From: DATBSK01 sp964501785 | GTDB lineage: Bacteria; Actinomycetota; Acidimicrobiia; IMCC26256; PALSA-555 | Length of the DNA stretch: 64,000 nucleotides | Direction: 5' to 3' | Assembly: GCA_964501785.1 (NCBI GenBank) | Contig: CAZCUD010000019.1 | Coordinates: forward strand, 1-64,000 | Shown here: one piece after another, positions 40,592 through 49,776 of the stretch | How positions within the stretch are numbered: the first letter of the stretch is position 1 | Layout: each line of letters starts with the position of its first letter | Position numbers and translations under genes: made by a program | Notes under the pieces: generated by a model | Databases searched by the model: none | Told to the model about the DNA's origin: nothing | Seen by the model: the letters and a program-made list of their open reading frames with translations, nothing else

Positions 40592-41767
40592 TCACCGCGG
40601 GGCGAGGGGCATGCCGAGGCCGAACACCGCGATCAGGTCGCGCTGCACCTCGTTCACGCCTCCACCGAACGTGAGGATGATCAGGCCGCGGTACATGTGC
40701 TCGAGCCGCGACTGGAGCACTGCGCCGGGCGCCTGCTCCTTGAGGTACGCGTTCTGCCCGAGGATCTCCATGAGGAGGCGGAACGCCTCCAGGTAGAACT
40801 CGGTGCCGAACACCTTCGTCGACGACGCGTCGGCGGGCTGGAGCGCCCCCTTCGACGCCTCCGACGAGATCTTCCAGTTCATCAGGCGCAGGAACTCCAG
40901 CCGCGCGTGCACGCGCGCGAGCGAGAGCTGCACCCACTCCTGGTCGATGACCCGCGAACCGTCGGCGAGCTTCGCCTGCTGCGCCCACTCGCGCACCTCG
41001 CCGAGCGCGCGGTCGACGATGCCGGACGAGCACAGGGTGACGCGCTCGTGGTTGAGCTGGTTGGTGATGAGCCGCCAGCCCTCGTTCTCCTCACCGACCC
41101 GGGTCGACGCCGGGACGCGCACGTCCTCGTAGAACACCTGGTTGATGTCGGACTCGCCCATGATGTGGATCGGCAGCACCTTGATGCCGGGCGTGTCCAT
41201 CGGCAGGACGAACAGCGAGATGCCCTTGTGCTTCTTGACGTTGGGGTTGGTGCGCACCGCGAGCCATACGTAGTCGGCCTCGCTGGCGAGGCTCGTCCAC
41301 ATCTTCTGGCCGTTGATGACGTACTCGTCGCCGTCGCGCTCGGCCTTCGTGGTGAGCGCCGCGAGGTCGGTGCCCGCGCCCGGCTCGGAGTAGCCGATGC
41401 AGAAGTGGATCTCGCCCTTCAGGATCTTCGGGAGGAAGAACTCCTTCTGCTCCTGCGAGCCGTAGTTCATGATCGTCGGGCCGACGGTGTTGATCGTGAG
41501 CATCGGCACCGGGGCGCCGGCGCGCATCGACTCGTCGAACCAGATGAACTGCTCGACCGCGGTGAACCCGCGGCCGCCCCACTCCTTCGGCCAGCCCACG
41601 CCCAGCCAGCCGTCCTCGCCCATCTGGCGGACGACCTTGCGCTGCTCCTCGCCCACCCCACCGGAGCCGGTGAGCTTGGCTCGCACCTCCGGCGTGAGGA
41701 GCTGCTCGTAGTAGTCACGGACCTCCTGGCGGAGCCGCTCCTGCTCTTCGGTCAGACCGATGTACAT
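40592..41767 (-). CDS. Acyl-CoA dehydrogenase subunit, FadE29-like (second pair)
   Basis: 391 residues from the ATG at 41767, preceded by GGAGGT at 4-5 bases. Contains EWGGRGFTAVEQFIWFDES, HFCIGYSEPGAGTDLAALTTKA, YVINGQKMWTSLASEADYVWLA and LTFGGGVNEVQRDLIAVFG, all as in steroid-type FadE subunits. It is the first gene of a two-gene operon with the FadE28-like gene 64 bases downstream, and a KstR-like site lies about 60 bases upstream. Confidence 0.83.
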   Translation of the reverse strand: MYIGLTEEQERLRQEVRDYYEQLLTPEVRAKLTGSGGVGEEQRKVVRQMGEDGWLGVGWPKEWGGRGFTAVEQFIWFDESMRAGAPVPMLTINTVGPTIMNYGSQEQKEFFLPKILKGEIHFCIGYSEPGAGTDLAALTTKAERDGDEYVINGQKMWTSLASEADYVWLAVRTNPNVKKHKGISLFVLPMDTPGIKVLPIHIMGESDINQVFYEDVRVPASTRVGEENEGWRLITNQLNHERVTLCSSGIVDRALGEVREWAQQAKLADGSRVIDQEWVQLSLARVHARLEFLRLMNWKISSEASKGALQPADASSTKVFGTEFYLEAFRLLMEILGQNAYLKEQAPGAVLQSRLEHMYRGLIILTFGGGVNEVQRDLIAVFGLGMPLAPR

Positions 41768-41826
41768 CGTCACCTCCGTCGGCTCGCCGGCCCGTCGCCG
41801 TGGGGAAGGCGCTCGGCGGCCGAAAC

Positions 41827-41840
41827 GAGAACACGTTACA
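41827..41840. promoter_or_regulatory. KstR-like operator before the second fadE pair
   Basis: GAGAACACGTTACA matches the AACnnGTTnnA part of the KstR pattern exactly, with G instead of the first T, as at 34253. On the minus strand TAACGT inside the site is a plausible -10 element, giving a leader of about 50-60 bases that contains the GGAGGT ribosome site. Confidence 0.6.
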
Positions 41841-41899
41841 GACGCTGCCGGGCACGGGCCATTCCCGCGCCGGCCGGACCGCCATGACCCTCCGGGGCG

Positions 41900-43270
41900 C
41901 TACTCGCGCTCGGCGAAGACCTGCTCCATCTCCTCCAGGGTCTTCCCGCGGGTCTCGGGGACGAAGCGGTTGACCCACCAGAGGGCGACGACGCTGAGGA
42001 TCGCGAAGAGGAGGAAGGCGCCCTCGGTGCCGATGAGGTCGATGATGCTCAGGAACGTCGCGCTCACCACGAACGCGGCCCCCCAGTTGACCGCGGTCGC
42101 GACCGCGATGCCCTTGCCCCGGATGCGGGTCGGGAAGATCTCGGAGATCACGGTCCAGGTGACCGGGCCGAGCGAGAACGCGAACGACGCGATGAAGACG
42201 ACCAGGCACACCAGCGTCGCGATGCCGAGGATGCTCGGGCCCGTCACGTCGTCGTAGCCCTCGAGCGCGAAGAACGAAGCGGTCAGCCCGATCAGGCTCA
42301 CCGCCATGCCGACGAGGCCCGCGATCAGCAGCGGCCGGCGACCGAAGCGATCGATGAACGCGATGGCGACGAAGGTGGCGAGCACGTTGACCACGCCCAC
42401 GGCGAGGATCGTCGCGTCGGTCTGCTGCTGCACGGTCGTGAAGCCGGCGTCGGCGAAGATGCGGTCGGAGTAGTAGATGACTGCGTTGATCCCGGTGACC
42501 TGCTGGAAGATCGCGAGGCCGACGCCGACCACGAGCATCGGTCGCACCGCCGGCGCGAACACCTCCCTCCAGGTCGCGCGCTGGCGCTCTTCCTCGACCA
42601 GGTCGGACTCGATGGCGGCGAGGGCCGCGTCCTCGTCCTCCTGACCGTGCAGCTTCTCCCACGAGGTGCGCGCGTCGTCCTTGCGGTGCACCTTCAGCAG
42701 CCAGCGCGGCGTGTCGGGCATGACGAACATGAGGATCACGAGCGCGGCGCCGGGCACCACCGCGAGCCCGAGCATGAGCCGCCAGTCCTCCGAGTCGCTG
42801 AGGATCGCGTCGATCACCTCGGCGACGAGGATGCCGATGGTGATCGCGAGCTGGTACGCGGAGACGAGCCGGCCGCGGTTGTCGGCCCGCGCCATCTCGG
42901 CCGCGTAGAGCGGTGCCGCGACCGACGCGATGCCCACGCCGAAGCCGATGACGAACCGGCCGAGCACCAGCACCGGGGTGTCGGGGGCCAGCGACTGGAT
43001 CAGCGCGCCGGCGAAGAAGAGTGCACCGGCGATGATCAGCGTCCGCCGCCGGCCCTCGCGGTCGGCGACCGCGCCCGCGATCAGGGCGCCGAACAGCGCG
43101 CCGAGCGTCACCCACGACGTGACGACCTCCTGGAGCAGGTCGCTCAGACCGAAGTCGCTGGTGATGAAGGGCAGCGCGCCCGAGATGACGCCCTGGTCGT
43201 AGCCGAACAGCAGGCCCGAGAGGATCGTCACGCCCGCGACGAACCCCATCCACTTCGAGGTCGACTTCAC
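41900..43270 (-). CDS. MFS sugar-porter family transporter
   Basis: 456 residues, 12 hydrophobic segments. Sugar-porter signatures: GVISGALPFI in helix 1, ADREGRRRTLI after helix 2, GRFVIGFGVGIASVAAPLYAAEMA near 120-143, FQQVTGINAVIYYSDRIF near 270 (Q-Q-x-x-G-x-N), and PETRGKTLEEME at the end. These carry hexoses, pentoses or polyols by proton symport. Monocistronic, upstream of nothing obviously related to sugar use, so the substrate is open. Confidence 0.87.
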   Translation of the reverse strand: MKSTSKWMGFVAGVTILSGLLFGYDQGVISGALPFITSDFGLSDLLQEVVTSWVTLGALFGALIAGAVADREGRRRTLIIAGALFFAGALIQSLAPDTPVLVLGRFVIGFGVGIASVAAPLYAAEMARADNRGRLVSAYQLAITIGILVAEVIDAILSDSEDWRLMLGLAVVPGAALVILMFVMPDTPRWLLKVHRKDDARTSWEKLHGQEDEDAALAAIESDLVEEERQRATWREVFAPAVRPMLVVGVGLAIFQQVTGINAVIYYSDRIFADAGFTTVQQQTDATILAVGVVNVLATFVAIAFIDRFGRRPLLIAGLVGMAVSLIGLTASFFALEGYDDVTGPSILGIATLVCLVVFIASFAFSLGPVTWTVISEIFPTRIRGKGIAVATAVNWGAAFVVSATFLSIIDLIGTEGAFLLFAILSVVALWWVNRFVPETRGKTLEEMEQVFAERE

Positions 43271-43312
43271 GCTGCGCTCCCCCGTAGCTCCGCCGGGGAA
43301 GGTCTAGCCGAA

Positions 43313-44071
43313 CTAGTCGAGACCCATGAGGCTCGCGAGGCCGGTGCGCATGCCCGCCGTGTACCCGCCGTCGACCACGAGCGCGTGGCCAGTCACGAAC
43401 GACGAGTCGTCGGACGCGAGGAAGGCCGCGGCCGCCGCGATCTCGTCGGGCCGCCCGAACCGGCCGAGCTTGTGGTGCTCGCGGTACTCCTCGCGGTACG
43501 CCGCCATGTTCTCCGAGCCCATGACGGCGCGGAACATCGGCGTGTCGATGAAGCCGGGACAGATGGCGTTGGCCCGGATGCCCATGCGGCCGTAGTCGAC
43601 GGCGAGGTTCTTGGTGAGCAGGACGACGCCGCCCTTGGACGCGTTGTACGAGGAGCCACCCTCCGTGCCCTCGATGCCCTCGACGCTCGCGACCGTGATG
43701 ATGCTCCCCGACCGCTGCGCCATCATCGGGCGCAGCGCGTGCTTGCAGGTGAGGAACGTCGCGGTGAGGTTCACACCGATGACGCGCGCCCACTCGGCCG
43801 CGTCGACCATGTGCACGGGCCCGCCACCCGCGACGCCCGCGAACGTCGCGACGACGTCGAGGCGACCGTGCTCGGCGACCACCGCGTCGACCGCCGCGCT
43901 GACCGCGTCCTCGTCGGTGACGTCGACGGCGACCGGCCCGCCCGACGAAGAGCCGTGCAGGTCCCACCCGATTACGGTCGCACCCTCGTCGGTGAGTCGC
44001 GCCGCCGTCGCCTCGCCGAGCCCCGACGCCGCACCGGTGACCACGGCGACCTTCCCGTCCAATCCACGCAT
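43313..44071 (-). CDS. Short-chain dehydrogenase/reductase
   Basis: 252 residues from the ATG at 44071. VAVVTGAASGLGEATAARLTDEG (cofactor glycines), FAGVAGGGPVHM, ASVEGIEGTEGGSSYNASKGGVVLLTK (Tyr-x-x-x-Lys = YNASK) and ICPGFIDTPMF are in normal positions, as is the C-terminal VTGHALVVDGGYTAGM. It is divergent from the LLM gene at 44137 across 65 bases. Substrate unknown; alcohol or hydroxyacyl-CoA oxidation is plausible. Confidence 0.83.
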   Translation of the reverse strand: MRGLDGKVAVVTGAASGLGEATAARLTDEGATVIGWDLHGSSSGGPVAVDVTDEDAVSAAVDAVVAEHGRLDVVATFAGVAGGGPVHMVDAAEWARVIGVNLTATFLTCKHALRPMMAQRSGSIITVASVEGIEGTEGGSSYNASKGGVVLLTKNLAVDYGRMGIRANAICPGFIDTPMFRAVMGSENMAAYREEYREHHKLGRFGRPDEIAAAAAFLASDDSSFVTGHALVVDGGYTAGMRTGLASLMGLD

Positions 44072-44136
44072 CTGCGTATGCTGCGCGCCGACGCGCGCTG
44101 CAGACAAGCGACCGGCATCCGATCGGGGGGACCGAC

Positions 44137-45243
44137 ATGAAGTTCGCGCTGTTCTACGAGATCCCGGTGCGCAAGCCGTTCACGCCGGGCAAGGAGCACG
44201 CGGCGTACAAGAACACGCTGGAGCAGGCGATCCTCGGTGACGAGGTCGGGTTCCACGCGTTCTGGACGGTCGAGCACCACTTCCTCGAGGAGTACTCGCA
44301 CTGCTCCAACCCCGAGGTGCTCTACGGCGCGATCGCGGCGCGCACCAAGAACATCCGCATCGGCTACGGCGTCCGTCTGCTCCCCCAGCCGTACAACCAC
44401 CCGATCCGCTCGGCCGAGTCGGCCGCGGTGCTCGACCTGCTATCGGACGGCCGCGTCGACTTCGGCACCGGCCGCTCGTCGACGCGGCTCGAGCTCGAGG
44501 GCTTCGACATCGACCCCGACGAGACGCGGGAGATGTGGAAGGAGGCGCTCGGGCACATCGTCGGCGCGTGGACCGAGGAGCACTACCAGGCGAAGGGAAA
44601 GTACTGGAACATGGGTGCACCCCGGCGCGTGCAGCCCAAGCCGCTCCAGGACCCGCACCCGCCGATCTTCGGCGCGACGAGCTCGCCGCAGGGCCACGAG
44701 GAGGTCGGGCGTCAGGGCATCGGGCTCTGCTCGTTCACGGTCGGTCTCCCGCCCGAGGAGCTCACCAACAGCATCGCCCTGTACCGCAAGGGCCTCTCGG
44801 AGTGCGTGGAGCCGGTCGGCAAGTTCAAGAACGAGACGGCCGCGACGTTCACCATGGTCCACTGCGCGCCCACCAAGGACGAGGCGTACGCCAACGCTCG
44901 TGAGTCGTTCGAGTGGTACCCCAAGGCGGGTGCCCGCCTCATCGGGTCGGTGGCCGAGTGGCTCGAGGAGAAGCAGAAGGCGCTCGGCACGTACGACTAC
45001 GCGGCGAGCGCCCTCGCGCACGACCGTGACGGGTCGCTCGACCACCTCACGTTCGACTTCATCCACGAGGCCGGTGCCGGCGTCGTCGGCGACCCCGCCG
45101 AGTGCATCGAGACGCTGAAGCGCTACGAGGCCGCGGGCTGTGACCTGCTCCTCTGCCTGGTCAACCCCTACGACATCCCCCACGAGAAGGTGATGCAGTG
45201 CATCGAGCTCATGGGCAAGGAGGTCATCCCGGAGTTCGCGTGA
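44137..45243 (+). CDS. LLM class flavin-dependent oxidoreductase
   Basis: 368 residues with GGGGGG about 7 bases upstream of the ATG. MKFALFYEIPVRKPFTPGKE, FWTVEHHFLEEYSHCSNPEVLYGAIA, RIGYGVRLLPQPYNHPIRSAE and DGRVDFGTGRSSTRLELEGF are LLM landmarks; PHPPIFGATSSPQGHEEVGRQGIG follows at about 170. Distinct from the protein at 745 but of the same superfamily. Its location next to a P450 and between steroid-type genes parallels Mtb, where an LLM gene (Rv3520c) lies beside the ltp4/ltp3 cluster, but the function is not established. Confidence 0.84.
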   Translation: MKFALFYEIPVRKPFTPGKEHAAYKNTLEQAILGDEVGFHAFWTVEHHFLEEYSHCSNPEVLYGAIAARTKNIRIGYGVRLLPQPYNHPIRSAESAAVLDLLSDGRVDFGTGRSSTRLELEGFDIDPDETREMWKEALGHIVGAWTEEHYQAKGKYWNMGAPRRVQPKPLQDPHPPIFGATSSPQGHEEVGRQGIGLCSFTVGLPPEELTNSIALYRKGLSECVEPVGKFKNETAATFTMVHCAPTKDEAYANARESFEWYPKAGARLIGSVAEWLEEKQKALGTYDYAASALAHDRDGSLDHLTFDFIHEAGAGVVGDPAECIETLKRYEAAGCDLLLCLVNPYDIPHEKVMQCIELMGKEVIPEFA

Positions 45244-45250
45244 TCCCCTG

Positions 45251-45296
45251 ACCTGCGTGGCTCGACCCTCGTCACGAAGGTGAGCTGCGCAACCAG
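45251..45296. repeat. Palindromic repeat family R1, diverged copy
   Basis: CTGCGTGGCTCGACCCTCGT and CACGAAGGTGAGCTGCGCAACC align with the R1 unit at 39343 but carry more changes. It occupies most of the gap between the LLM gene stop (45243) and the P450 start (45363). Confidence 0.45.
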
Positions 45297-45362
45297 GACC
45301 GGGGCACCACGCGATGGAGTGGCGTGGTGGACCCTGACGGGGCGTCAGATAGCCTCGCGGCC

Positions 45363-46613
45363 ATGCCGACGACCCCCGCCTCGCTTGCCGACATCAACCT
45401 CTGGGACAAGGACCGCTTCGTCCAGGGCGTCCCCCACGAGTGGTTCGAACGGGCCCGCCGCGAGTCGCCCGTGTTCTGGCACGAGGGCGATCCCGACTTC
45501 CACGGGCCCCAGGGCGGCGCAGAGCCGTTCTGGTGCGTGACGAGCTACGACGACGTCGTCACCGTCAACCGCGACAACGCCACCTTCTCGTCGGCCGAGC
45601 GCCTCGTCTTCATGTGGGACCCAGACGACGCCAACCTCGAGCAGCAGCGGCTGCTGATGCTCAACATGGACCCGCCGCTGCACACCCGCTACCGGCGGCT
45701 CATCAACAAGGGCTTCACGCCCCGCATGGTCTCCGAGCTCGAGTCGACGATGCGCAAGCGCACGACCGAGATCGTCGACAAGGTCGCCGACAAGGGCGAG
45801 TGCGACTTCGTGGTCGACGTCGCGTCGGAGCTGCCCCTCCAGGTCATCGCCGACCTCATGGGCGTCCCCCAGGAAGACCGCCACAAGCTCTTCGACTGGT
45901 CGAACCGCATGATCGGCGCCGAAGACCCCGAGTACGGCGTGACCGAGGAGATGGCGCAGCACGCGTCGATGGAGCTGTACGCCTACGCGTCACAGCTCGC
46001 CGAGCAGAAGCGCGCCGACCCGAAGGACGACCTCATCTCGGTGCTCACGACGGCCGAGGTCGACGGCGAGAAGCTGAGCGGGCTCGAGATCGACCTGTTC
46101 TTCCTCCTGCTGTCGGTGGCCGGCAACGAGACGACCCGCAACCTGATCTCGCACGGGATGGTGGCGCTGCTCGAGCACCCCGAGCAGCTCGAGCGCGTCC
46201 GCAACGACCGCAGCCTCCTCCCCGGCACGGTCGAGGAGATGCTGCGCTGGGCGAGCCCGGTCATGAACTTCCGGCGCACCGCCATGACCGACGTCGAGCT
46301 CGGTGGTCAGCAGGTCAAGAAGGGCGACAAGGTCGTCATCTGGTACATCTCGGCCAACCACGACGACAAGGCGTTCGCCGACCCCTACACGTTCGACATC
46401 ACCCGCTCACCCAACGAGCACGTGGCGTTCGGCGGCGGTGGGCCGCACTTCTGCCTCGGCGCGAACCTCGCCCGCATGGAGATCAACGTGATGTTCGACG
46501 AGGTCCTCGACCGGCTCGACGACATCGAGATGACCGACACGCCGTCGCGGCTGCGCTCCAACTTCATCAACGGGCTCAAGCACATCCCGCTGAAGTTCAA
46601 CGCCAAGCGCTGA
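45363..46613 (+). CDS. Cytochrome P450, CYP125/CYP142-like
   Basis: 416 residues from the ATG at 45363. P450 motifs: LNMDPPLHTRYRRLINKGFTPR (C helix), VAGNETTRNLISHGMVAL (I helix, A-G-x-E-T), EEMLRWASPV (E-x-x-R), RRTAMTDVELGGQQVKKGDKV, and heme loop FGGGGPHFCLGANLARME (Cys near residue 364). The ELPLQVIADLMGVPQEDRHKLFDWSN and INGLKHIPLKF segments closely follow CYP125, the cholesterol C26/C27 hydroxylase that starts side-chain breakdown. A soluble ferredoxin partner is not encoded nearby. Confidence 0.84.
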   Translation: MPTTPASLADINLWDKDRFVQGVPHEWFERARRESPVFWHEGDPDFHGPQGGAEPFWCVTSYDDVVTVNRDNATFSSAERLVFMWDPDDANLEQQRLLMLNMDPPLHTRYRRLINKGFTPRMVSELESTMRKRTTEIVDKVADKGECDFVVDVASELPLQVIADLMGVPQEDRHKLFDWSNRMIGAEDPEYGVTEEMAQHASMELYAYASQLAEQKRADPKDDLISVLTTAEVDGEKLSGLEIDLFFLLLSVAGNETTRNLISHGMVALLEHPEQLERVRNDRSLLPGTVEEMLRWASPVMNFRRTAMTDVELGGQQVKKGDKVVIWYISANHDDKAFADPYTFDITRSPNEHVAFGGGGPHFCLGANLARMEINVMFDEVLDRLDDIEMTDTPSRLRSNFINGLKHIPLKFNAKR

Positions 46614-46659
46614 TCCCTCCCCTATGCTCGGCGCAACTTTTCCGGGCGGAGGAGCACAG

Positions 46660-47631
46660 GTGAGCGGCATGAAGCGCGGCGCGGCCGGACTGATCGCCGG
46701 CCTCGTGCTGGTCGGGTTCGTCGGTGCGGGCACCAGCCGGGCCGGGATCCTCGCGGACCAGCCCGAGACCCTCACGTTCGAGTGCACGGGCACGCCGGAG
46801 ACGTGGACGGTGCCCGAGGGCGTCACGACCGCCACGTTCGAGGTCGCGGGCGCGCGCGGGGGCAACCAGTTCTCGGCCCCGGGCCCGGACAACGCCGGAT
46901 CGGGTGCCGACGGAGCGATCGCGACGGCGACCGTCGCGGTGACCGCGGGCGAGACGATCCAGGTCAACGTCGGGTGCGCCGGTGAAGCAGGCACTGACAG
47001 CGCCGGCGGTGCCGGCGGCTACGGCGGCACGGGTGACGCGAACGGTGGCGACGCACCCGACGGCGACGGCAGCGGCGCCGGCGGGGGCGGCGGCAGCTCC
47101 GACGTCCGCCAAGGTGGCACCGCACTGGCGAACCGCATCGTCGTCGGCGGCGGGGGCGGTGGCGGTGCCAACGGCGGCAACGACGCGGGCAGCGGTGGCG
47201 CGGGTGGTAGCCCCGACGGCGGCGACGGCGAAGACTGCCTCGACCCGGTCGACCCGCTGCCCCAGGGCGGCGACGGCGGCACGACCTCCGGTGGTGGCGC
47301 GGGCGGTGCCGGTGGCGGCAGCGGCCCGGGTGCCGACGGAGTCACCGCGACGAGCGCGGCGGGTGGTGCCGGCGGCGCCGGCGGCGGGAGCAACACGAGT
47401 GGTGGCGGGGGCGGCGGCGGCTACTTCGGCGGGGGCGGCGGTGGTGGCGGCACGCAGGGTGACTGCTCCGGTGGCGGCGGTGGTGGCGGAGCGAGCTTCG
47501 GTCCCGCCGGCACGAGCTACGCGGCCAACACGGCGAGCACCGACGGGTTCGTGACGATCACGTTCGGGGTCACTCCACCGACGCCGCCGACTCCCGAGGC
47601 CATCGTCATCGAGCCGACCTTCACCGGCTGA
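46660..47631 (+). CDS. Secreted glycine-rich protein
   Basis: 323 residues from the GTG at 46660, which has GGAGGA six bases upstream. Signal peptide MKRGAAGLIAGLVLVGFVGAG, then WTVPEGVTTATFEVAGARGGNQ, the start of a glycine-rich beta domain seen in many bacterial surface proteins, followed by about 200 residues dominated by Gly, Asp and Ser (GGGGGGGYFGGGGGG type runs) and a closing GFVTITFG strand with a short Pro-rich tail. It is structurally PGRS-like but not PE-linked. It ends one base before the convergent SDR gene. Confidence 0.72.
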   Translation: MSGMKRGAAGLIAGLVLVGFVGAGTSRAGILADQPETLTFECTGTPETWTVPEGVTTATFEVAGARGGNQFSAPGPDNAGSGADGAIATATVAVTAGETIQVNVGCAGEAGTDSAGGAGGYGGTGDANGGDAPDGDGSGAGGGGGSSDVRQGGTALANRIVVGGGGGGGANGGNDAGSGGAGGSPDGGDGEDCLDPVDPLPQGGDGGTTSGGGAGGAGGGSGPGADGVTATSAAGGAGGAGGGSNTSGGGGGGGYFGGGGGGGGTQGDCSGGGGGGGASFGPAGTSYAANTASTDGFVTITFGVTPPTPPTPEAIVIEPTFTG

Positions 47632-47632
47632 G

Positions 47633-48460
47633 CTACCGGTACAGGTTGGGCGGCTCCGGGAGCACCTGCATCTGGGCCGCGACGAACGCGTCGGGGTCGG
47701 CGCCGCGCGCCGCGATCACCGGGCGGATCGCCTCCGGGTCGGTGAGGATCAGATAGCGCTCGTCGCGGATCGCGTCGGCGACGAGCACGCCCACCTGCTC
47801 GGGCTCGATCGGCTCCTCGAGCGGGATCTCGCGCATCCACCGCGAGATGTCGTCGACACCCCCGAAGCGCGCGGTGTCACCCATGTTGGTGGCGACGAGG
47901 CTCGGGCACAGCACCGACACGCCGATGCCGTTGGGCTTCAGGTACAGCGCCAGTGCCTCCGTGAGCCCGACGACGCCGTGCTTCGCGGTGATGTACGCGG
48001 GATGGTCCCACGCGTACGCGAACAGCCCGGCGACGGACGCAGTGTTGACGAGGTGGCCGCTCCCCCGCTCGAGCAGGTGCGGGAGGAACGCGCGCACGCC
48101 GCGGATGACGCCGTAGAGGTTGATCTGGAGGATCCAGTCCCACTCGTCCATCGACAGACCCTCGGGCGGACCGATCATGGCGACGCCCGCATTGTTCATG
48201 ACGATGTCGACGTGCCCGAACGCAGCGAGGGCCTCGTCGCGGAAGCGCTCGACGTCGGCGTCCTCGCGCACGTCGCAGTGCACGGTGACGGCGCGCGCCC
48301 CGAGGCCCTCGATCTCGGCCTTCGTCTCGGCGAGGCGCTCGTCGTGGACGTCGGCGAGGGCGACGCCGATGGCCCCCCGCCGGACCAGCTCGAGCGCGGT
48401 GGCCTTGCCGATGCCGCTCGCGCCGCCGGTGATCGCGGAGACGGTCCCCTCGACGTCCAT
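47633..48460 (-). CDS. Short-chain dehydrogenase/reductase
   Basis: 275 residues from the ATG at 48460, whose A overlaps the stop of the upstream SDR (TGATG). VSAITGGASGIGKATALELVRRG, ALADVHDERLAETKAEIEGLG, MNNAGVAMIGPPEG, NTASVAGLFAYAWDHPAYITAKHGVVGL (YITAK) and GIGVSVLCPSLVATNMGD. Two SDR genes are co-transcribed, perhaps acting on consecutive hydroxyl groups. It is convergent with the glycine-rich gene. Confidence 0.83.
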   Translation of the reverse strand: MDVEGTVSAITGGASGIGKATALELVRRGAIGVALADVHDERLAETKAEIEGLGARAVTVHCDVREDADVERFRDEALAAFGHVDIVMNNAGVAMIGPPEGLSMDEWDWILQINLYGVIRGVRAFLPHLLERGSGHLVNTASVAGLFAYAWDHPAYITAKHGVVGLTEALALYLKPNGIGVSVLCPSLVATNMGDTARFGGVDDISRWMREIPLEEPIEPEQVGVLVADAIRDERYLILTDPEAIRPVIAARGADPDAFVAAQMQVLPEPPNLYR

Positions 48461-49308
48461 CAGCCCCGCTTCTCGGTCTCGGCGACGAGCTCCCAGCCCG
48501 GCTGGTCCTTGTACGCGGGCTCGGCGAACGCGCCGTAGTCGGCGCCCTTCCGCAGCGACTGGCCGCCGTCGATGCTGATGCACTGCCCGGTGATGTACGA
48601 GGACTCGGGGCCGACGAGGAACCGGGCGAGCTCCCCGACGTCGTCGACGGTGCCGACCCTCCCGAGGGGGATCTCGGTGAGGTAGCTGTCGAGCACCGGA
48701 CCACCTCCGGTGATGGCCGCCATCAGCTCGTTGTCGATGATGCCCGGACGGATCGAGTTGACGCGCACGCGCGACGGCCCGAGCTCGTCGGCCGCGACGC
48801 GCACCAGCTGGTCGAGCCCCGCCTTCGCGGCACCGTAGATGCCGAGGAACTTGAAGGTGTCGAGCCCGGCGTGCGACGACACGCCGACGAACGAGCCCTT
48901 CGTCTTCGCCAGCTCGGGCGCGCTGTGCTTGAGCGTGAGGAAGGTACCGACGACGTTGAGGTCGATCGTGGCGCGCACCGCCTCGACGTCGGCGAGCACG
49001 ATCGGGCCCATGTGCAGGGATCCGCCGGCGGAAGCGACCACACCGTGCAGCGCGCCGGCCTCGCTCGTGGCCTTTGCGACTGCGGCCTGCACCTGCTCCT
49101 CGTCGGTGACGTCAGCCGTGATCGTGTGGACGCCGGCGCCCTCCACGGCAGTGCGGATGCGCGCGGCGGCAGCCTCGAGCTTGTCGGCCGTCCGCCCGCA
49201 GATGGTGACGACCGCGCCGTCGCGGGCCAGCGCGAGCGCGCAGCCCTCACCGATGCCACTGCCCCCGCCGGTGACGAGCACCCCGTACCCCTCGAGCGCC
49301 GCTCCCAT
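48460..49308 (-). CDS. Short-chain dehydrogenase/reductase
   Basis: 282 residues from the ATG at 49308 with GGGGA upstream. LEGYGVLVTGGGSGIGEGCALALARDG, TICGRTADKLEAAAARI, VASAGGSLHMGP, SHAGLDTFKFLGIYGAAKAGLDQ (YGAAK), RVNSIRPGIIDNELM, and ITGQCISIDGGQSL. The catalytic serine before the Tyr reads V-G-V-S-S-H. Divergent from the CMD gene at 49408 across 99 bases. Substrate unknown. Confidence 0.83.
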   Translation of the reverse strand: MGAALEGYGVLVTGGGSGIGEGCALALARDGAVVTICGRTADKLEAAAARIRTAVEGAGVHTITADVTDEEQVQAAVAKATSEAGALHGVVASAGGSLHMGPIVLADVEAVRATIDLNVVGTFLTLKHSAPELAKTKGSFVGVSSHAGLDTFKFLGIYGAAKAGLDQLVRVAADELGPSRVRVNSIRPGIIDNELMAAITGGGPVLDSYLTEIPLGRVGTVDDVGELARFLVGPESSYITGQCISIDGGQSLRKGADYGAFAEPAYKDQPGWELVAETEKRG

Positions 49309-49407
49309 GTGCCATCCCCTCTTCGGTGTCTGGTGCTCCGATGCGTCTCCCAGCCCCCTCACAGGGGCCGGGATGCGCATCGACGTCGGTCCAGTACGTT
49401 GCCACGC

Positions 49408-49776
49408 ATGGGAGACGAAGTGCGTGCCGAGGCCGAAGCGATGTGGCGAGAGGTCATGGGCTTCGAGCCACCGCCCGTCACCGATCCCTACACCGAGGCG
49501 ACCACCGACACCGTGTTCGGCGGGGTGTGGTCACGCCCCGGCCTCGCCCGGCGCGACCGCCGCTGGACGTCGCTCACCGTCCTGGCGACCCGCGGTCTCC
49601 GTGAGCCACTGGTCGTCCACATGACCGCGGCGCTCGAGTCGGGCGACATCAGCGCCGACGAGCTGCACGAGTGGGTCCTGCACCTGTCGTTCTACGCCGG
49701 GTGGCCCTGCGGCGCGACCGCCTACGGCGTGCTGCGCGAAGTGCTCGCCAAGCAGACGTCGGACACGGACCGATGA
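49408..49776 (+). CDS. Carboxymuconolactone decarboxylase-family protein
   Basis: 122 residues, one CMD domain: RDRRWTSLTVLATRG, HMTAALESGDISADELHEWVLHLSFYAGWPCGATAY and GVLREVL are the core helices. The usual AhpD C-x-x-C pair is absent (only one Cys, in WPCGA), so this is closer to the CMD/non-peroxidase type. It overlaps the next gene (ATGA), which is odd because that gene encodes a collagen-like surface protein. Confidence 0.82.
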   Translation: MGDEVRAEAEAMWREVMGFEPPPVTDPYTEATTDTVFGGVWSRPGLARRDRRWTSLTVLATRGLREPLVVHMTAALESGDISADELHEWVLHLSFYAGWPCGATAYGVLREVLAKQTSDTDR

